Positions 1 to 8,077 of a DNA stretch of 64,000 nt are shown here, one piece after another. Origin of the DNA: CAVPDE01 sp963702565 (lineage in GTDB: Bacteria > Desulfobacterota > DSM-4660 > Desulfatiglandales > HGW-15); assembly GCA_963702565.1 (NCBI GenBank), contig CAVPDE010000015.1, forward strand, positions 62,001-126,000, read 5' to 3'. Position numbers and translations under genes: made by a program. The notes beneath the pieces are model-generated. The model did no database searches, was not told where the DNA came from, and saw only the letters and a program-made list of their open reading frames with translations. Every line of letters begins with the position of its first letter. Positions within the stretch are counted from its first letter, which is position 1.

Positions 1-347
1 CAATGGGCAGCGTCGCGATCGGTCGGCGCAAAGAGAGTAGCATTGTCTTCACCAACCCCGAGGTTTCTTCCACCCATGCAAGGATCGATAAGATCGGGAC
101 GCACTATATGCTATGGAAGCTCCGGTTCCGTCTCCTCATGATGAACGTGGATTTTGCAGGCGTGGCAGAGCCCATGCAGGCAGTCCTGCTCACGCAGAGG
201 ATTTACCTCGACGGTCTGACCAAAGATGCTTGCACTCAGCGCTTCCTGACCGTTCGCAATGCCGTGATCGCCGTGATCTGGTCGATCATGCAGGACCTTG
301 AGGGAGTCGAGCCTCCCGCTGAATCCGCTCAACCAAAGACCCACTGA
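1..347 (+). pseudogene. FHA-domain fragment fused to the C-terminal half of a small conserved protein
   Basis: The reading frame is open from the window edge (first ATG at 3) to TGA at 345-347. Residues 1-36 look like the core of a phosphopeptide-binding FHA domain: a GR pair, then a hydrophobic stretch, then the S-x-x-H-A signature (VSSTHARI). At about base 108 the frame passes directly into a sequence nearly identical to the last 77 codons of the complete gene at 2819-3313. Both loci share a dozen bases around the junction (TGCTATGGAAGCT here, TGCTGTGGAAGCT there), so the fusion looks like recombination at microhomology. The shared parts differ mostly at third codon positions, which argues for an old duplication rather than an assembly duplicate. 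FHA domains normally run to 80-100 residues, so the FHA part is truncated and the product is probably non-functional. The true 5' end may lie outside the window. Confidence 0.6.
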
Positions 348-718
348 GCGCAAATCGCAAAAAGCCACTAGGCCCAAAGCTCTATTCCCAAGGTGCCACG
401 GACAATCTCCGCCTGTCCACCAGGCCTATGGCGGGCTTGTCCGTGCATGCTTCCCCCGCGCAAAATCCCCCGCCTTTTTTCGTGTTTTCCAACTTTCGCC
501 TGCCCTGAGCCCGGTCGAAGGTGCTTTCGTGATAGTCTTTTGTTCTATATTTTGAGCGAACGGTTTTCTATTTCTCCTTGTCCCGCCGTAGTTTGAACGT
601 AGGCGGATGTGACTCGAACGACCCCGAGCAGAGCCTGCCCTGAGTCGAATCGAAGGGTCGAGGGGGAGTGGGCGAGAGAATCCTTCTTCTTTCGTGCTTT
701 TATCCTTTCGTGTTTTCG
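348..718. repeat. Repeat-rich spacer before the group II intron
   Basis: No convincing gene is seen. Bases 357-377 repeat the end of the duplicated small-protein gene (compare 3300-3317). Two copies of a dispersed word built on CCTGCCCTGAG...TCGAAGG lie near 498-523 and 626-656. Bases 690-718 consist of iterated CTTTCGTG-type words that also occur near 479, 23055 and 44150. The group II intron begins immediately after the last of these words. Confidence 0.6.
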
Positions 719-1195
719 GTGCGCCAGGACAAGCCTGGCTGATCTTGTAACCTGAAAGGAGGTTACCCTGCAAATTGCTCGTTCAGCAGGTAGCGGAGCG
801 GGCGGCCCGCGGAATAATCCAAAGGGTCGAAGCCTCGCCGAGCGAACGCGCGAGCCGTAACGCAAGTGAACCCGATCCGGCCTCGTTACACCGATGGAGG
901 GTGGCCAGCCCGCCGAAAAGTGGTGAAGCCCGCCGCCGATGGTGAAGCAACGAGCAAGAGCAACCATTGGGCCTCCCGGGGTGAGAGGGGACAGCGCGTG
1001 CGGAAAGATGAGCCGAGGAACCTGGGAGACCCGATGCAGTGGCGGAAGTGTGGCTAACCTGTGGTGGGAAAACATAACTGCCATGGGGCTGCATTGGGAG
1101 TCGGAGGGGTTCATAGTAGCGAAGAAGCGGTTAATCCCCGTGGAGCGAAGGGACCCTGCTGAAGACGTGTTTTGGTAGGAAGGGAGGAATGCCGA

Positions 1196-2530
1196 TTGGG
1201 GAAACCTACTACGGAAGAGGCGGCAAAGCCTGAGAAAGGCATGACGCCGAGTCTTTCTTCCCTGAGACAGAAACTGGGCCAAAAGGCCAAGCGGGAACCG
1301 AAGTTTCGGTTCTACACGTTGTACGGCCATATAAGCCGGGATGACGTGTTGGCGGCGGCATGGACCCTGGTGCGTGCCAACAAGGGCGCAGCAGGCATAG
1401 ACGGCGTAACGATTGAGCGGGTTGAGGAACAAGAGGGTGGTGTGGCGGTGTTTCTGGAGAGCATCCAGAAGGAACTGCGCACGAAGACCTATAAACCGCA
1501 ACCCGTGCGCCGGGTGTTTATCCCAAAAGCCAATGGAAAGAGGAGGCCGTTGGGTATCCCGACGGTGCGGGACCGAATGGTCCAGACGGCAACGCTTCTT
1601 ATCTTGGAGCCGATTTTCGAAGAAGACTTTGAAGAATGCTCCTACGGGTTCCGTCCTGGGCGCTCGGCCCATGATGCACTGGAGGAAATCCGGGGCCATA
1701 TCAAGGCTGGCTTTTGCGCGGTGTATGATGCTGATCTGAAAGGATACTTTGATTCGATCCCGCACGAGAAGCTGATGGCGTGTTTGCGCATGAGGATCAC
1801 GGACCGCTATGTGCTGAAGCTGATTCGTATGTGGCTGGAGGCGCCGGTGGTTGGAGAGTCTGGTTCTGGAGGGGGCGGAGCATCGTCCCGCACAAAGAAA
1901 GGGACTCCCCAAGGAGGAGTGATTTCTCCTCTGCTTGCCAATGTGTATTTGCATTGGTTTGATAAAGTGTTCCATCGAGCTGGTGGGCCTGCGGTGTGGG
2001 CTAAAGCCAAGTTGGTGCGCTACGCTGACGACTTTGTGATCTTGGCGCGATATATTGACGGTCAGATCACGGGTTGGGTGGAGTCGAAGATCGAAGGGTG
2101 GTTGGGCTTGGAGATCAACCGGGAAAAGACGAGGGTGCTGGATTTGCAAAAGGAAGGGGAAAGCTTGGACTTTCTGGGATATACGTTTCGGTACGACTGG
2201 GACCGTAAAGGCGGCGAGTTTCGGTACCTGAACCTGTTTCCCTCGAAGAAAGCTTTGGCCCGAGAGCGCGAGCACCTTCGTGAGCGGACGAGTGCACGAA
2301 TGTGCTTCAAGCCGATTCCGGTAATGATCGACGAACTCAACGAGCATCTGCGCGGATGGGCTAATTATTTTGGGCGTGGGTATCCACGCAAGGCCTTCCG
2401 GGAGATAAACGCCTATGTGCGGCAGCGGCTTCAGTGTCATTTGTCCCGCCGCAGTCAGCGTCCATGGCGACCGCCCAAAGGGATGACCTTCTATGCGCGA
2501 TTTGCGCAAATGGGGTTGATCTATTTGTGA
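1196..2530 (+). CDS. ltrA: Group II intron-encoded reverse transcriptase/maturase, endonuclease-less
   Basis: It reverse-transcribes the intron RNA and, as maturase, helps it splice and move. The order is typical: an N-terminal RT-0-like segment, then RT blocks with GIPTVRDRMVQ and YGFRPGRSAHDAL, the catalytic YADD box at about residues 276-279, and the thumb/X domain (ELNEHLRGWANYFG). The protein ends soon after an SRRSQRPWRPPKG motif with no HNH endonuclease domain, so mobility would rely on nicked or single-stranded targets. The TTG at 1196 is preferred because an AGGGAGGAA ribosome site lies about 8 bases upstream; TTG 1172 and ATG 1241 are in-frame alternatives. No frameshift is seen, so the element may still be active. 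Confidence 0.9.
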   Translation: MGKPTTEEAAKPEKGMTPSLSSLRQKLGQKAKREPKFRFYTLYGHISRDDVLAAAWTLVRANKGAAGIDGVTIERVEEQEGGVAVFLESIQKELRTKTYKPQPVRRVFIPKANGKRRPLGIPTVRDRMVQTATLLILEPIFEEDFEECSYGFRPGRSAHDALEEIRGHIKAGFCAVYDADLKGYFDSIPHEKLMACLRMRITDRYVLKLIRMWLEAPVVGESGSGGGGASSRTKKGTPQGGVISPLLANVYLHWFDKVFHRAGGPAVWAKAKLVRYADDFVILARYIDGQITGWVESKIEGWLGLEINREKTRVLDLQKEGESLDFLGYTFRYDWDRKGGEFRYLNLFPSKKALAREREHLRERTSARMCFKPIPVMIDELNEHLRGWANYFGRGYPRKAFREINAYVRQRLQCHLSRRSQRPWRPPKGMTFYARFAQMGLIYL

Positions 2531-2574
2531 AGAGGCTCGGTTCATCACTGCGCATGCCTCAGGCAAGAGTCTTC

Positions 2575-2649
<75 letters not shown>

Positions 2650-2818
2650 TGATGGACCCTTGTCTTCTGTATGCTGTCTACCGTATCCTGTATTCTATTC
2701 CATGTTCCAATATTCGGTTTTCAAAACTCCGGATTTCGAGTACAATGCGCAAAAATATTGTGTCGAAGGTCTCCTACTCTATTCTGACGCCACTAACTTC
2801 ATGAGGAGGAAGGAATCA

Positions 2819-3313
2819 ATGAGTGGAGCTGAAAAAGAACAAGACGTGCGAGGTAAGATTCAGAACTGGTTGATGGCCGAGGGATGGAACATTGCCGAGC
2901 AGGCCCATCCTGACCTGGCTTGGTTGATTCGCGCGGAGGATGCCGGCGGACGAAGAATTCTGATCGGCCAGAACAAGGCAAGGCCCGACCTGATTCACCT
3001 CGAAGCGCGCGTGAATGTGGCGGATGAGCATCGCAGCAAGTTCGACAGTTTGCCGGCCGAGAGGAGGCGAGAGGTGCTGTGGAAGCTACGGTTCCGTCTT
3101 CTGATGATGAACGTGGACTTTGCAGGGGTGGCCGAACCCATGCAGGCTGTGCTGCTGACCCAGAGGATTTACCTGGATGGTCTGACTAAAGATGCCTTCA
3201 CTCAGAGGTTCCTGACCGTCCGCAATGCGGTGATCGCCGTGATCTGGTCCATCATGCAGGACCTGGAGGGCGTAGAACCACCCGCCGAATCGACCAAAGC
3301 AAAAAGCCACTAG
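2819..3313 (+). CDS. Conserved small soluble protein, possibly DUF2299/YbjN-like
   Basis: A 164-residue protein with a strong ribosome site (AGGAGGAAGGA, 2803-2813) placed before ATG 2819. The N-terminus (KIQNWLMAEGWNIAEQAHPD) and the alternating strand/helix pattern resemble small YbjN/DUF2299-type domains, which have a secretion-chaperone-like fold; this family call is tentative. There is no signal peptide or membrane segment, so it is probably cytoplasmic. The last 78 codons are duplicated at 108-345, with mainly synonymous differences. The stop codon TAG is followed in the same frame by a foreign fragment (TVVMHEMGHVLGF) belonging to another gene. The 3' end of this gene is therefore a recombination junction as well. 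Confidence 0.75.
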   Translation: MSGAEKEQDVRGKIQNWLMAEGWNIAEQAHPDLAWLIRAEDAGGRRILIGQNKARPDLIHLEARVNVADEHRSKFDSLPAERRREVLWKLRFRLLMMNVDFAGVAEPMQAVLLTQRIYLDGLTKDAFTQRFLTVRNAVIAVIWSIMQDLEGVEPPAESTKAKSH

Positions 3314-3635
3314 GCCCTGACCGTAGTCATGCACGAGATGGGGCATGTGCTAGGGTTCGAGGACCTTGACGAACGCCGGCGCCTTGATGAGCGGGACCCT
3401 GGATTCCGGCACACGGCGTCTCAGTGACAGGGCCACTGAGAGTACGAACGTGGGGGTGATGGACAGTGCGGTCGGTGGAGAAGTAGCATCCATGCTCTGG
3501 GGTGTGAAGGACAACAAAGCCTCCTGGCTCGAAGACTTCCTGGTCGACCTGGCGGGAAAAAATGTCAATCCCTTTGAGCCGACGGGCAAGATCTCCATCC
3601 CCGGCGTGAATGGAGGCAGCAAGAAGAAGCTGTAG
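3314..3635 (+). pseudogene. Frameshifted tail of a giant metzincin-like surface protein
   Basis: Directly after the TAG at 3311-3313 the same frame reads ALTVVMHEMGHVLGFEDLD. It contains a zinc-protease HExxHxxGxxD-like motif (HEMGHVLGFED). Near 3371 the sense switches frame by one base and continues as ALMSGTLDSGTRRLSD, ending in a basic GSKKKL tail at TAG 3633-3635. From memory, this order (TVV-HE-GH-LG, then LM...L..G.RR, then a W-DF segment and a short tail) is the extreme C-terminus of very large cadherin-like or LEPR-XLL-type surface proteins. The body of the protein is absent and the two parts are out of frame, so this is a remnant. Its nearness to the export locus at 5182-13289 may be meaningful. 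Confidence 0.6.
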
Positions 3636-3662
3636 AATCCCTTAACCCTTATCTCTCTCCCG

Positions 3663-3693
3663 CGGCCCTGCGCTCAAACGCAGGGCCGTTTCG
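3663..3693 (+). terminator. Hairpin terminator after the pseudogene
   Basis: A perfect 10-bp stem (CGGCCCTGCG / CGCAGGGCCG) with loop CTCAAA is followed by a short TTTCG tail. It lies 28 bases after the stop codon of the metzincin-tail remnant. The short T-run makes the terminator call moderate. Confidence 0.55.
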
Positions 3694-3741
3694 CTTGCGT
3701 GCAGAAATATAGGGGACGTTGGTAGGAATTGAAGGTTATTG

Positions 3742-3770
3742 TTGACTTGAGACACATGATTCACTAAGAT
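3742..3770 (+). promoter_or_regulatory. Sigma-70-type promoter for the RAYT gene, possibly leaderless
   Basis: TTGACT (3742-3747) and TAAGAT (3765-3770) are separated by exactly 17 bases. The start codon is at 3777, where transcription would be expected to begin, so the mRNA may be leaderless. No ribosome-binding site is visible before the ATG, which fits. Confidence 0.5.
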
Positions 3771-3776
3771 CCGCCT

Positions 3777-4742
3777 ATGCCGAGAAGCGCGAGACTTGAT
3801 GTTCCTAATGTTCTTCAGCATGTGATGGCCCGTGGTATTGAGGGCAGGGACATCTTTCGGGACAAGAAGGATAGAGAGGCATTCCTCAAGCGACTTTCGG
3901 ATCTGGTTACGAAGGGAAATGCCCAATTGCTTGCTTGGTGCCTCATGCCCAATCACTTTCATCTTCTTCTTCGGACCCACGGGATGAGCCTCGCGACAAT
4001 GATGCGTAGACTGATGACCGGTTATGCTGTCTGGCACAATCGGCGGCATGACCGCAAAGGCCATCTGTTCCAAAATAGGTACAAGAGCATAGTGGTTGAA
4101 GAAGAACCGTATTTCTTGGAACTCGTCCGCTACATTCATCTGAATCCTGTGCGAGCTAAGATCTTGGGCAATCTTTCCGAACTGGACAGGTTTCCATATA
4201 CAGGGCATTCCGTCCTCATGGGGTATCGCAAGTTTAGGGGTCAGGATGTTGAGTGGGTGCTCGGTAACTTTGGGGCAAAGATGGGTGCGGCGCGCAGGAG
4301 CTATCATAATTTTGTAGAGGCGGGCTTTCATCAGGGGCCCCGGGAAGATCTTAGGGGTGGCGGGCTTGTTCGAAGTGCCGGCGGCAGGGATCAACGGGCT
4401 TTGCGTTCCAGGGATGAGTGGGAAAAGGGTGATGAAAGAATCCTGGGAGGTGGCGATTTCGTGGAGGCTGTGCTGAGAAGTCAGCCACCGCTTAAGGGCA
4501 GTTCCAGAACGAGTGTGACCAAGATCCTAGAAGATGTGTGCAAGAAGTGGAAAGTTCAACCCACGCAGATCCTGAGTGGATTGCGTGCTCGCAGGATAAG
4601 TCAGGCGAGGAGGATGTTTTTTCTCAGGGCACAAGAGGAAGCTGGGGAATCTCTAACGGCGCTTGCACGTTTGTGCGGCGTCGCACACACTTCGGTGCTG
4701 GAAGCGGTAGAAAAGGCGAAAATTGAAAGACAAAAGGGATAG
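3777..4742 (+). CDS. REP-associated tyrosine transposase (RAYT) with DnaA-like C-terminal helical domain
   Basis: A 321-residue single-strand DNA transposase of the Y1/IS200-like superfamily. The HUH-type metal motif is seen as HFH at residues 60-62 (in WCLMPNHFHLLL), and the catalytic tyrosine at about residue 119 in RYIHLNPVRA. The N-terminal catalytic domain covers about residues 1-160. The C-terminal third (from about residue 235; VTKILEDVCKKW..., then ALARLCGVAHTSVLEAVEKA) resembles the DnaA domain IV helix-turn-helix found on one RAYT subgroup, presumably for DNA binding. RAYTs are normally single-copy domesticated enzymes acting on palindromic repeats. Here perfect inverted ends enclose the gene, as if the gene itself had moved as a unit. 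Confidence 0.88.
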   Translation: MPRSARLDVPNVLQHVMARGIEGRDIFRDKKDREAFLKRLSDLVTKGNAQLLAWCLMPNHFHLLLRTHGMSLATMMRRLMTGYAVWHNRRHDRKGHLFQNRYKSIVVEEEPYFLELVRYIHLNPVRAKILGNLSELDRFPYTGHSVLMGYRKFRGQDVEWVLGNFGAKMGAARRSYHNFVEAGFHQGPREDLRGGGLVRSAGGRDQRALRSRDEWEKGDERILGGGDFVEAVLRSQPPLKGSSRTSVTKILEDVCKKWKVQPTQILSGLRARRISQARRMFFLRAQEEAGESLTALARLCGVAHTSVLEAVEKAKIERQKG

Positions 4743-4775
4743 AAAAACCTACAAAACCTACCAACGTCCCCTATA

Positions 4776-5181
4776 AAGGCTGCTGACGGTTTTGAGCTTG
4801 GAACTGTTTGAAATTAGAGAATGTTCTAGTGTCGATATCGTTGACACGGACTACGAGGATGGTGTAAAATTCTATTCTGTTTCGGGTGATATGAAATAAA
4901 GATGCTGCGGTGAAAGTGGGTAAGGTTTTTCCACTGAATGGAGGGCGTCCTGCCGTATAAATGGAAGTTGTTTACACACCCAAAAAAGACCTTCCCTTTT
5001 TGCTGGTAACTGTCTGAAATTGCGGTTGAACTAAAATCATCTTTCTCTGGGCATTGAGCACGACTCTTGCTAGATCTAATAACCTGAAGCAAGCACTTCG
5101 TCTCCTGTAAAGGGAGGCGAATGATTTCAGGAAGGACCATAGACCGCGGTGTAGATCCGATTTGATCATAAAGGAGGAAAT
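4776..5181. other. Upstream region of the export locus
   Basis: No gene is seen. A weak sigma-54-like pair (GAGCAC at 5056-5061 and TTGCT at 5067-5071, 5-base spacer) lies about 110 bases before the DUF3467 gene, but the -24 element departs from TGGCAC. A good ribosome site, AAAGGAGGAAAT, ends directly before ATG 5182. The promoter assignment is only a suggestion. Confidence 0.3.
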
Positions 5182-5544
5182 ATGGCGGATCAAGCTACAA
5201 AAGGACGCGGTGCAGCAGCCCCTGCTGCAGGAGCTCAGCAAGCGGCAGCAGCCGGTCAGACCCGAATTGTTTGGGATGACACGAACATGAGAAGCGGGTA
5301 TGCCAACGTGGCCAACGTGGCCGGCACCAGGGAAGAGATCGTGCTTCTCTTCGGCATGAACCAGGCCTGGCATGCAGGGCAGAAGGACATCAAGATCCAG
5401 CTCATGGACAGGATCGTCATGAGCCCCTTTGCCGCAAAACGGCTTTCCATGTTGCTCAATCAGGTTCTGCAGGATTACGAAAAGAGGTACGGGCAGCTCG
5501 AAGTCACACCTGCTCCGCGGCCGGACACGACTTCGGTGCAATAA
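5182..5544 (+). CDS. DUF3467-like protein, first gene of the export locus
   Basis: A 120-residue protein. Residues 1-27 are an Ala/Gly/Gln-rich, probably disordered tail. Residues 28-110 carry the features I associate with DUF3467: YANVANVAGTREEIVLLFG, then MDRIVMSPFAAKRLSMLL, then a terminal YEKRYGQLEV. The function of the family is unknown. It has no signal peptide. It is followed at 305 bases by the GAF-HlyD gene on the same strand. As a small cytoplasmic protein at the head of a SecA/adaptor locus it could be a chaperone or targeting factor, which is inference only. Confidence 0.8.
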   Translation: MADQATKGRGAAAPAAGAQQAAAAGQTRIVWDDTNMRSGYANVANVAGTREEIVLLFGMNQAWHAGQKDIKIQLMDRIVMSPFAAKRLSMLLNQVLQDYEKRYGQLEVTPAPRPDTTSVQ

Positions 5545-5849
5545 AGGAATTTTATAAAACGCAGTTGAGCCACCCCCCTCACCCTTGCCCCTGGTCGCCT
5601 ACGGCGCCGCCAGAGGCGGATAAACCTCTCCCCCCGATCGGGTGGAGAGGGGATTATTTTGATCGGCGAGGTGGTTGACACCTAGGCCATCTATATTTGA
5701 AGTGCTGTTAGGCATAGGTTGCAGTGTTTGTTCACGGGTCAGGTTAGGTACCGGCTCCCCTTCCCTCCTCCTTAGGCTTGACAAGGATCATCCTAGCCCT
5801 AAGGGGGAGGAAGAGGACGGTTTATCAGGTATGGTCCAAACGTCACCTT
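5545..5849. repeat. Palindrome-rich spacer within the export locus
   Basis: A 305-base gap. Bases 5572-5655 hold C-rich palindromic repeat sequence, including a hairpin CCTCTCC/GGAGAGG at 5625-5650 followed by ATTATTTT, which could act as a terminator after the DUF3467 gene. GGGGGAGGAAGAGG (5811-5824) resembles a ribosome site but is followed only by in-frame non-ATG codons before ATG 5850. Confidence 0.5.
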
Positions 5850-7733
5850 ATGGAAAGAACCGCGGAAGACGATCGAGAGCGCTCAGAAAGGCCATCCGGT
5901 ATCGAGCTTGACAGAGATCTGTGGCGCCAGTTTGTTCAGGCGACCAGTCCAAAAGCGTTTTGCCAGAGCTGGCTCCCTCTTCAGTGCCGCATGCTCAAAG
6001 GCGTGCGGTGCGGGATGGTTCTGCTCGGGAATCCCGACAGCGGCCCCTTTACCCCTGTCGCCGTCTGGCCTGACGCCAAACTCAGCATGACCCACCTCAC
6101 CGGCGCTGCGGAACGCGCCCTGAGAGAGCGTCGAGGCCTTCTGCTCGAGGGCGATTCCGTCCCTCCCCCTCAAAACGGCTATCCTGAAACCGTTCAGGTT
6201 GCTTACCCCCTCGAAGTTTCCGGAAAACTTCACGGCGTCGTTGTCCTTGAGGTGGACGAACACCCTCGCCACGAGGTTCAAAGCATTCTGCGGTCCCTTC
6301 ACTGGGGAGCCGCATGGCTCGAAGTGATGATCCGGCGCGCCGACGCGGCCAGGGCCGAAGAGTCCAATGAGCGGCTGCAGAAGATCCTGGACCTGGTGGC
6401 AAGCTCAGTGGAGCACGATGGATTTCACGGTGCGGCCATGGCCTTTGTCACCCGGCTCGCCACAACCCTTGAGTGCGACAGGGTCAGCCTCGGGTTGACC
6501 CGGGGCAAGCACGTGAAAGTCCAGGTCATGTCTCACACCGCCGATTTCGGCAAACAGACGAACCTCGTTCGGGCGATCGGCGCCTCCATGGACGAGGCCA
6601 TGGATCAGCATGCCGTGGTCGCCTATCCCCCTCCTTCTGAAGGCCTTCCTCTTGTCACAAAGTCTCATGAGGAGCTTTTCAAACAACACGGGTCGGCTGC
6701 GATCCTGACGATCCCCCTGGAGCACAAGGGAAAGGTCATCGGCGGCCTGACCCTGGAGCGGGCCGCGGACAAGCCTTTTGACAAGTGGACCGTGGAAGCG
6801 TGCGAAACCGTGGCAGCCCTTGTCTCTCCGATCCTCGATACCAAGCGCCACGAGGAGCGATGGCTTGCTCGAAAAGCGCTCGACTCTTTGACCACCCAAG
6901 TGGAAAGGCTCATCGGTCCGGGTTACCTTGTCCGGAAAATCCTCCTTGTCGTCTTCCTTGCGCTGGTCCTTTTCTTCACCTTCTTCAAGATCGACTATCG
7001 CGTGACAGCCAATACGGTCATTGAAGGGGAAGTGCAGCGTGTGGTGGCCGCGCCTTTCAACGGGTACATCAAGGAAGCGCCGGTCCGGCCGGGGGATGTC
7101 GTCAAAGAAGGCGCCTTGCTCTGTTTGCTCGATGACAGGGACTTGAAATTGGAGCGCCTCAAGTGGGCGACAGAAAAAGAGCAGCTCACCAAGCAATATC
7201 ATGAGGCCATGGCCAAGCACGAGCGGGCCCAGATCACCGTGATCAGAGCCAAGGTCGAGCAGGCCGAGGCCCAGCTCACCCTCATCGATGAGCAGCTGTC
7301 GCGGACCCGGGTCACCGCGCCTTTCAATGGCGTGATCATGAGCGGTGACCTGAGCCAGTCTCTGGGCGCGCCTGTAGAACGGGGCCAGGAGCTTTTCAAG
7401 GTCGCTCCGCTGGATGCCTACCGGGTGATCGTGGAGGTGGACGAGAAAGACATCATCCACATCCGGGTGGGGCAAAAGAGCGAGCTGGTCCTGCCCTCCA
7501 TGCCGGGAGAGGCCCTCCCCTTTGTGGTGAACAAGATCACGCCGGTCTCCATTGCCAAAGAAGGGAAGAACTACTTCCGCGTGGAAGCGAACATGGAGAA
7601 ACACTCGGAGCGCATGCGGCCGGGCATGGAGGGTATAGGCAAGGTCACCATTGATCGCCGCAGGCTCATCTGGGTCTGGACCCACGAGGCGATCGACTGG
7701 GTGCGGCTGCAACTCTGGCGGTGGATTCCGTAA
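5850..7733 (+). CDS. GAF-domain / HlyD membrane-fusion hybrid protein
   Basis: A 627-residue protein combining a cytoplasmic sensory part with a periplasmic adaptor. Residues about 15-160 and 190-328 are two GAF-like domains, the second clearer (CDRVSLGL..., then AILTIPLEHKGKVIGGLTLE). A single membrane helix follows at about 360-380 (ILLVVFLALVLFFTFF). Residues about 390-620 form an HlyD-type adaptor: a lipoyl-like half (VAAPFNGYIKEAPVRPGDVVKEG), a coiled-coil hairpin and a second half (RVTAPFNGVIMSGDLSQSLGAPV). HlyD proteins link inner-membrane pumps to the outer membrane; the GAF part suggests control by a ligand. ATG 5850 is chosen because it opens the recognisable domain; TTG 5778 is an in-frame alternative. 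The next gene in the locus is the M50-HlyD fusion. Confidence 0.85.
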   Translation: MERTAEDDRERSERPSGIELDRDLWRQFVQATSPKAFCQSWLPLQCRMLKGVRCGMVLLGNPDSGPFTPVAVWPDAKLSMTHLTGAAERALRERRGLLLEGDSVPPPQNGYPETVQVAYPLEVSGKLHGVVVLEVDEHPRHEVQSILRSLHWGAAWLEVMIRRADAARAEESNERLQKILDLVASSVEHDGFHGAAMAFVTRLATTLECDRVSLGLTRGKHVKVQVMSHTADFGKQTNLVRAIGASMDEAMDQHAVVAYPPPSEGLPLVTKSHEELFKQHGSAAILTIPLEHKGKVIGGLTLERAADKPFDKWTVEACETVAALVSPILDTKRHEERWLARKALDSLTTQVERLIGPGYLVRKILLVVFLALVLFFTFFKIDYRVTANTVIEGEVQRVVAAPFNGYIKEAPVRPGDVVKEGALLCLLDDRDLKLERLKWATEKEQLTKQYHEAMAKHERAQITVIRAKVEQAEAQLTLIDEQLSRTRVTAPFNGVIMSGDLSQSLGAPVERGQELFKVAPLDAYRVIVEVDEKDIIHIRVGQKSELVLPSMPGEALPFVVNKITPVSIAKEGKNYFRVEANMEKHSERMRPGMEGIGKVTIDRRRLIWVWTHEAIDWVRLQLWRWIP

Positions 7734-7734
7734 G

Positions 7735-8060
7735 TTAGCCACAGACGCACACAGACCGGCACAGACAAACAGACAATTTCACCGCCCACTCGCCTCCGCT
7801 ACGCGGGGCTCGTTTGAGGCACAGAGATCTCAGAGGGGATGAAGACAGGAGAGCACCATGTTCGCCCAGAAGCGTTGGGAGGGTTGTAAATGGCAAAAGA
7901 AAGTTAACTTTATTTGCCATTTACAAACTCCTCAACCTCCCAATCTCTTTGGATTGGGAGCCCCCGCATCTGTGCGGGGGGTCTGAGCGAACATGAGGCC
8001 GATGGCTGGGAGTTTTTCTCCGCGTTCTCTGCTTCTCTAGTCCCGCGACAGCGGGACGGG
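7735..8060. repeat. Large multi-hairpin intergenic element A
   Basis: Iterated CACAGAC-type words (7741-7780) lead into nested inverted repeats. The outer stem is CATGTTCGC (7857-7865) with GCGAACATG (7987-7995). Inside it is a long stem (7876-7897 with 7913-7943) capped by the palindrome AAAGTTAACTTT, then a hairpin CCCAATC/GATTGGG, then CCCCCGCA/TGCGGGGG (7961-7979). After a spacer comes a separate hairpin GTCCCGC-GACA-GCGGGAC (8040-8057). The same plan recurs at 13297-13635 with largely different stem sequences but near-identical flanks. Confidence 0.75.
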
Positions 8061-8077
8061 TGGTGAAAAAGGTTTTT

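Larger units (their letters stand above)
3708..4775 (+). mobile_element. RAYT transposase unit bounded by a perfect 19-bp inverted repeat
   Basis: The bases TATAGGGGACGTTGGTAGG at 3708-3726 are exactly mirrored at 4757-4775, enclosing only the transposase gene and its promoter. Shorter versions of this end (AATAGGGGACATCATTTC at 18591-18608, and AGTAGGGGACGG near 63190) occur elsewhere in the window, which suggests a wider family of ends recognised by this or a related enzyme. Confidence 0.75.

Noticed and set aside
545..2566. 673-codon open frame on the minus strand across the group II intron
   Set aside because: It runs antisense to the clearly recognisable reverse transcriptase and across catalytic RNA domains, and its translation has no domain character.
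5056..5071. Sigma-54 promoter for the export locus
   Set aside because: GAGCAC replaces TGGCAC, losing one of the two invariant G residues; kept only as a remark in the spacer entry.
6405..7742. 445-codon open frame antisense to the GAF-HlyD gene
   Set aside because: High-GC shadow frame; the plus-strand protein has unmistakable lipoyl and GAF motifs.
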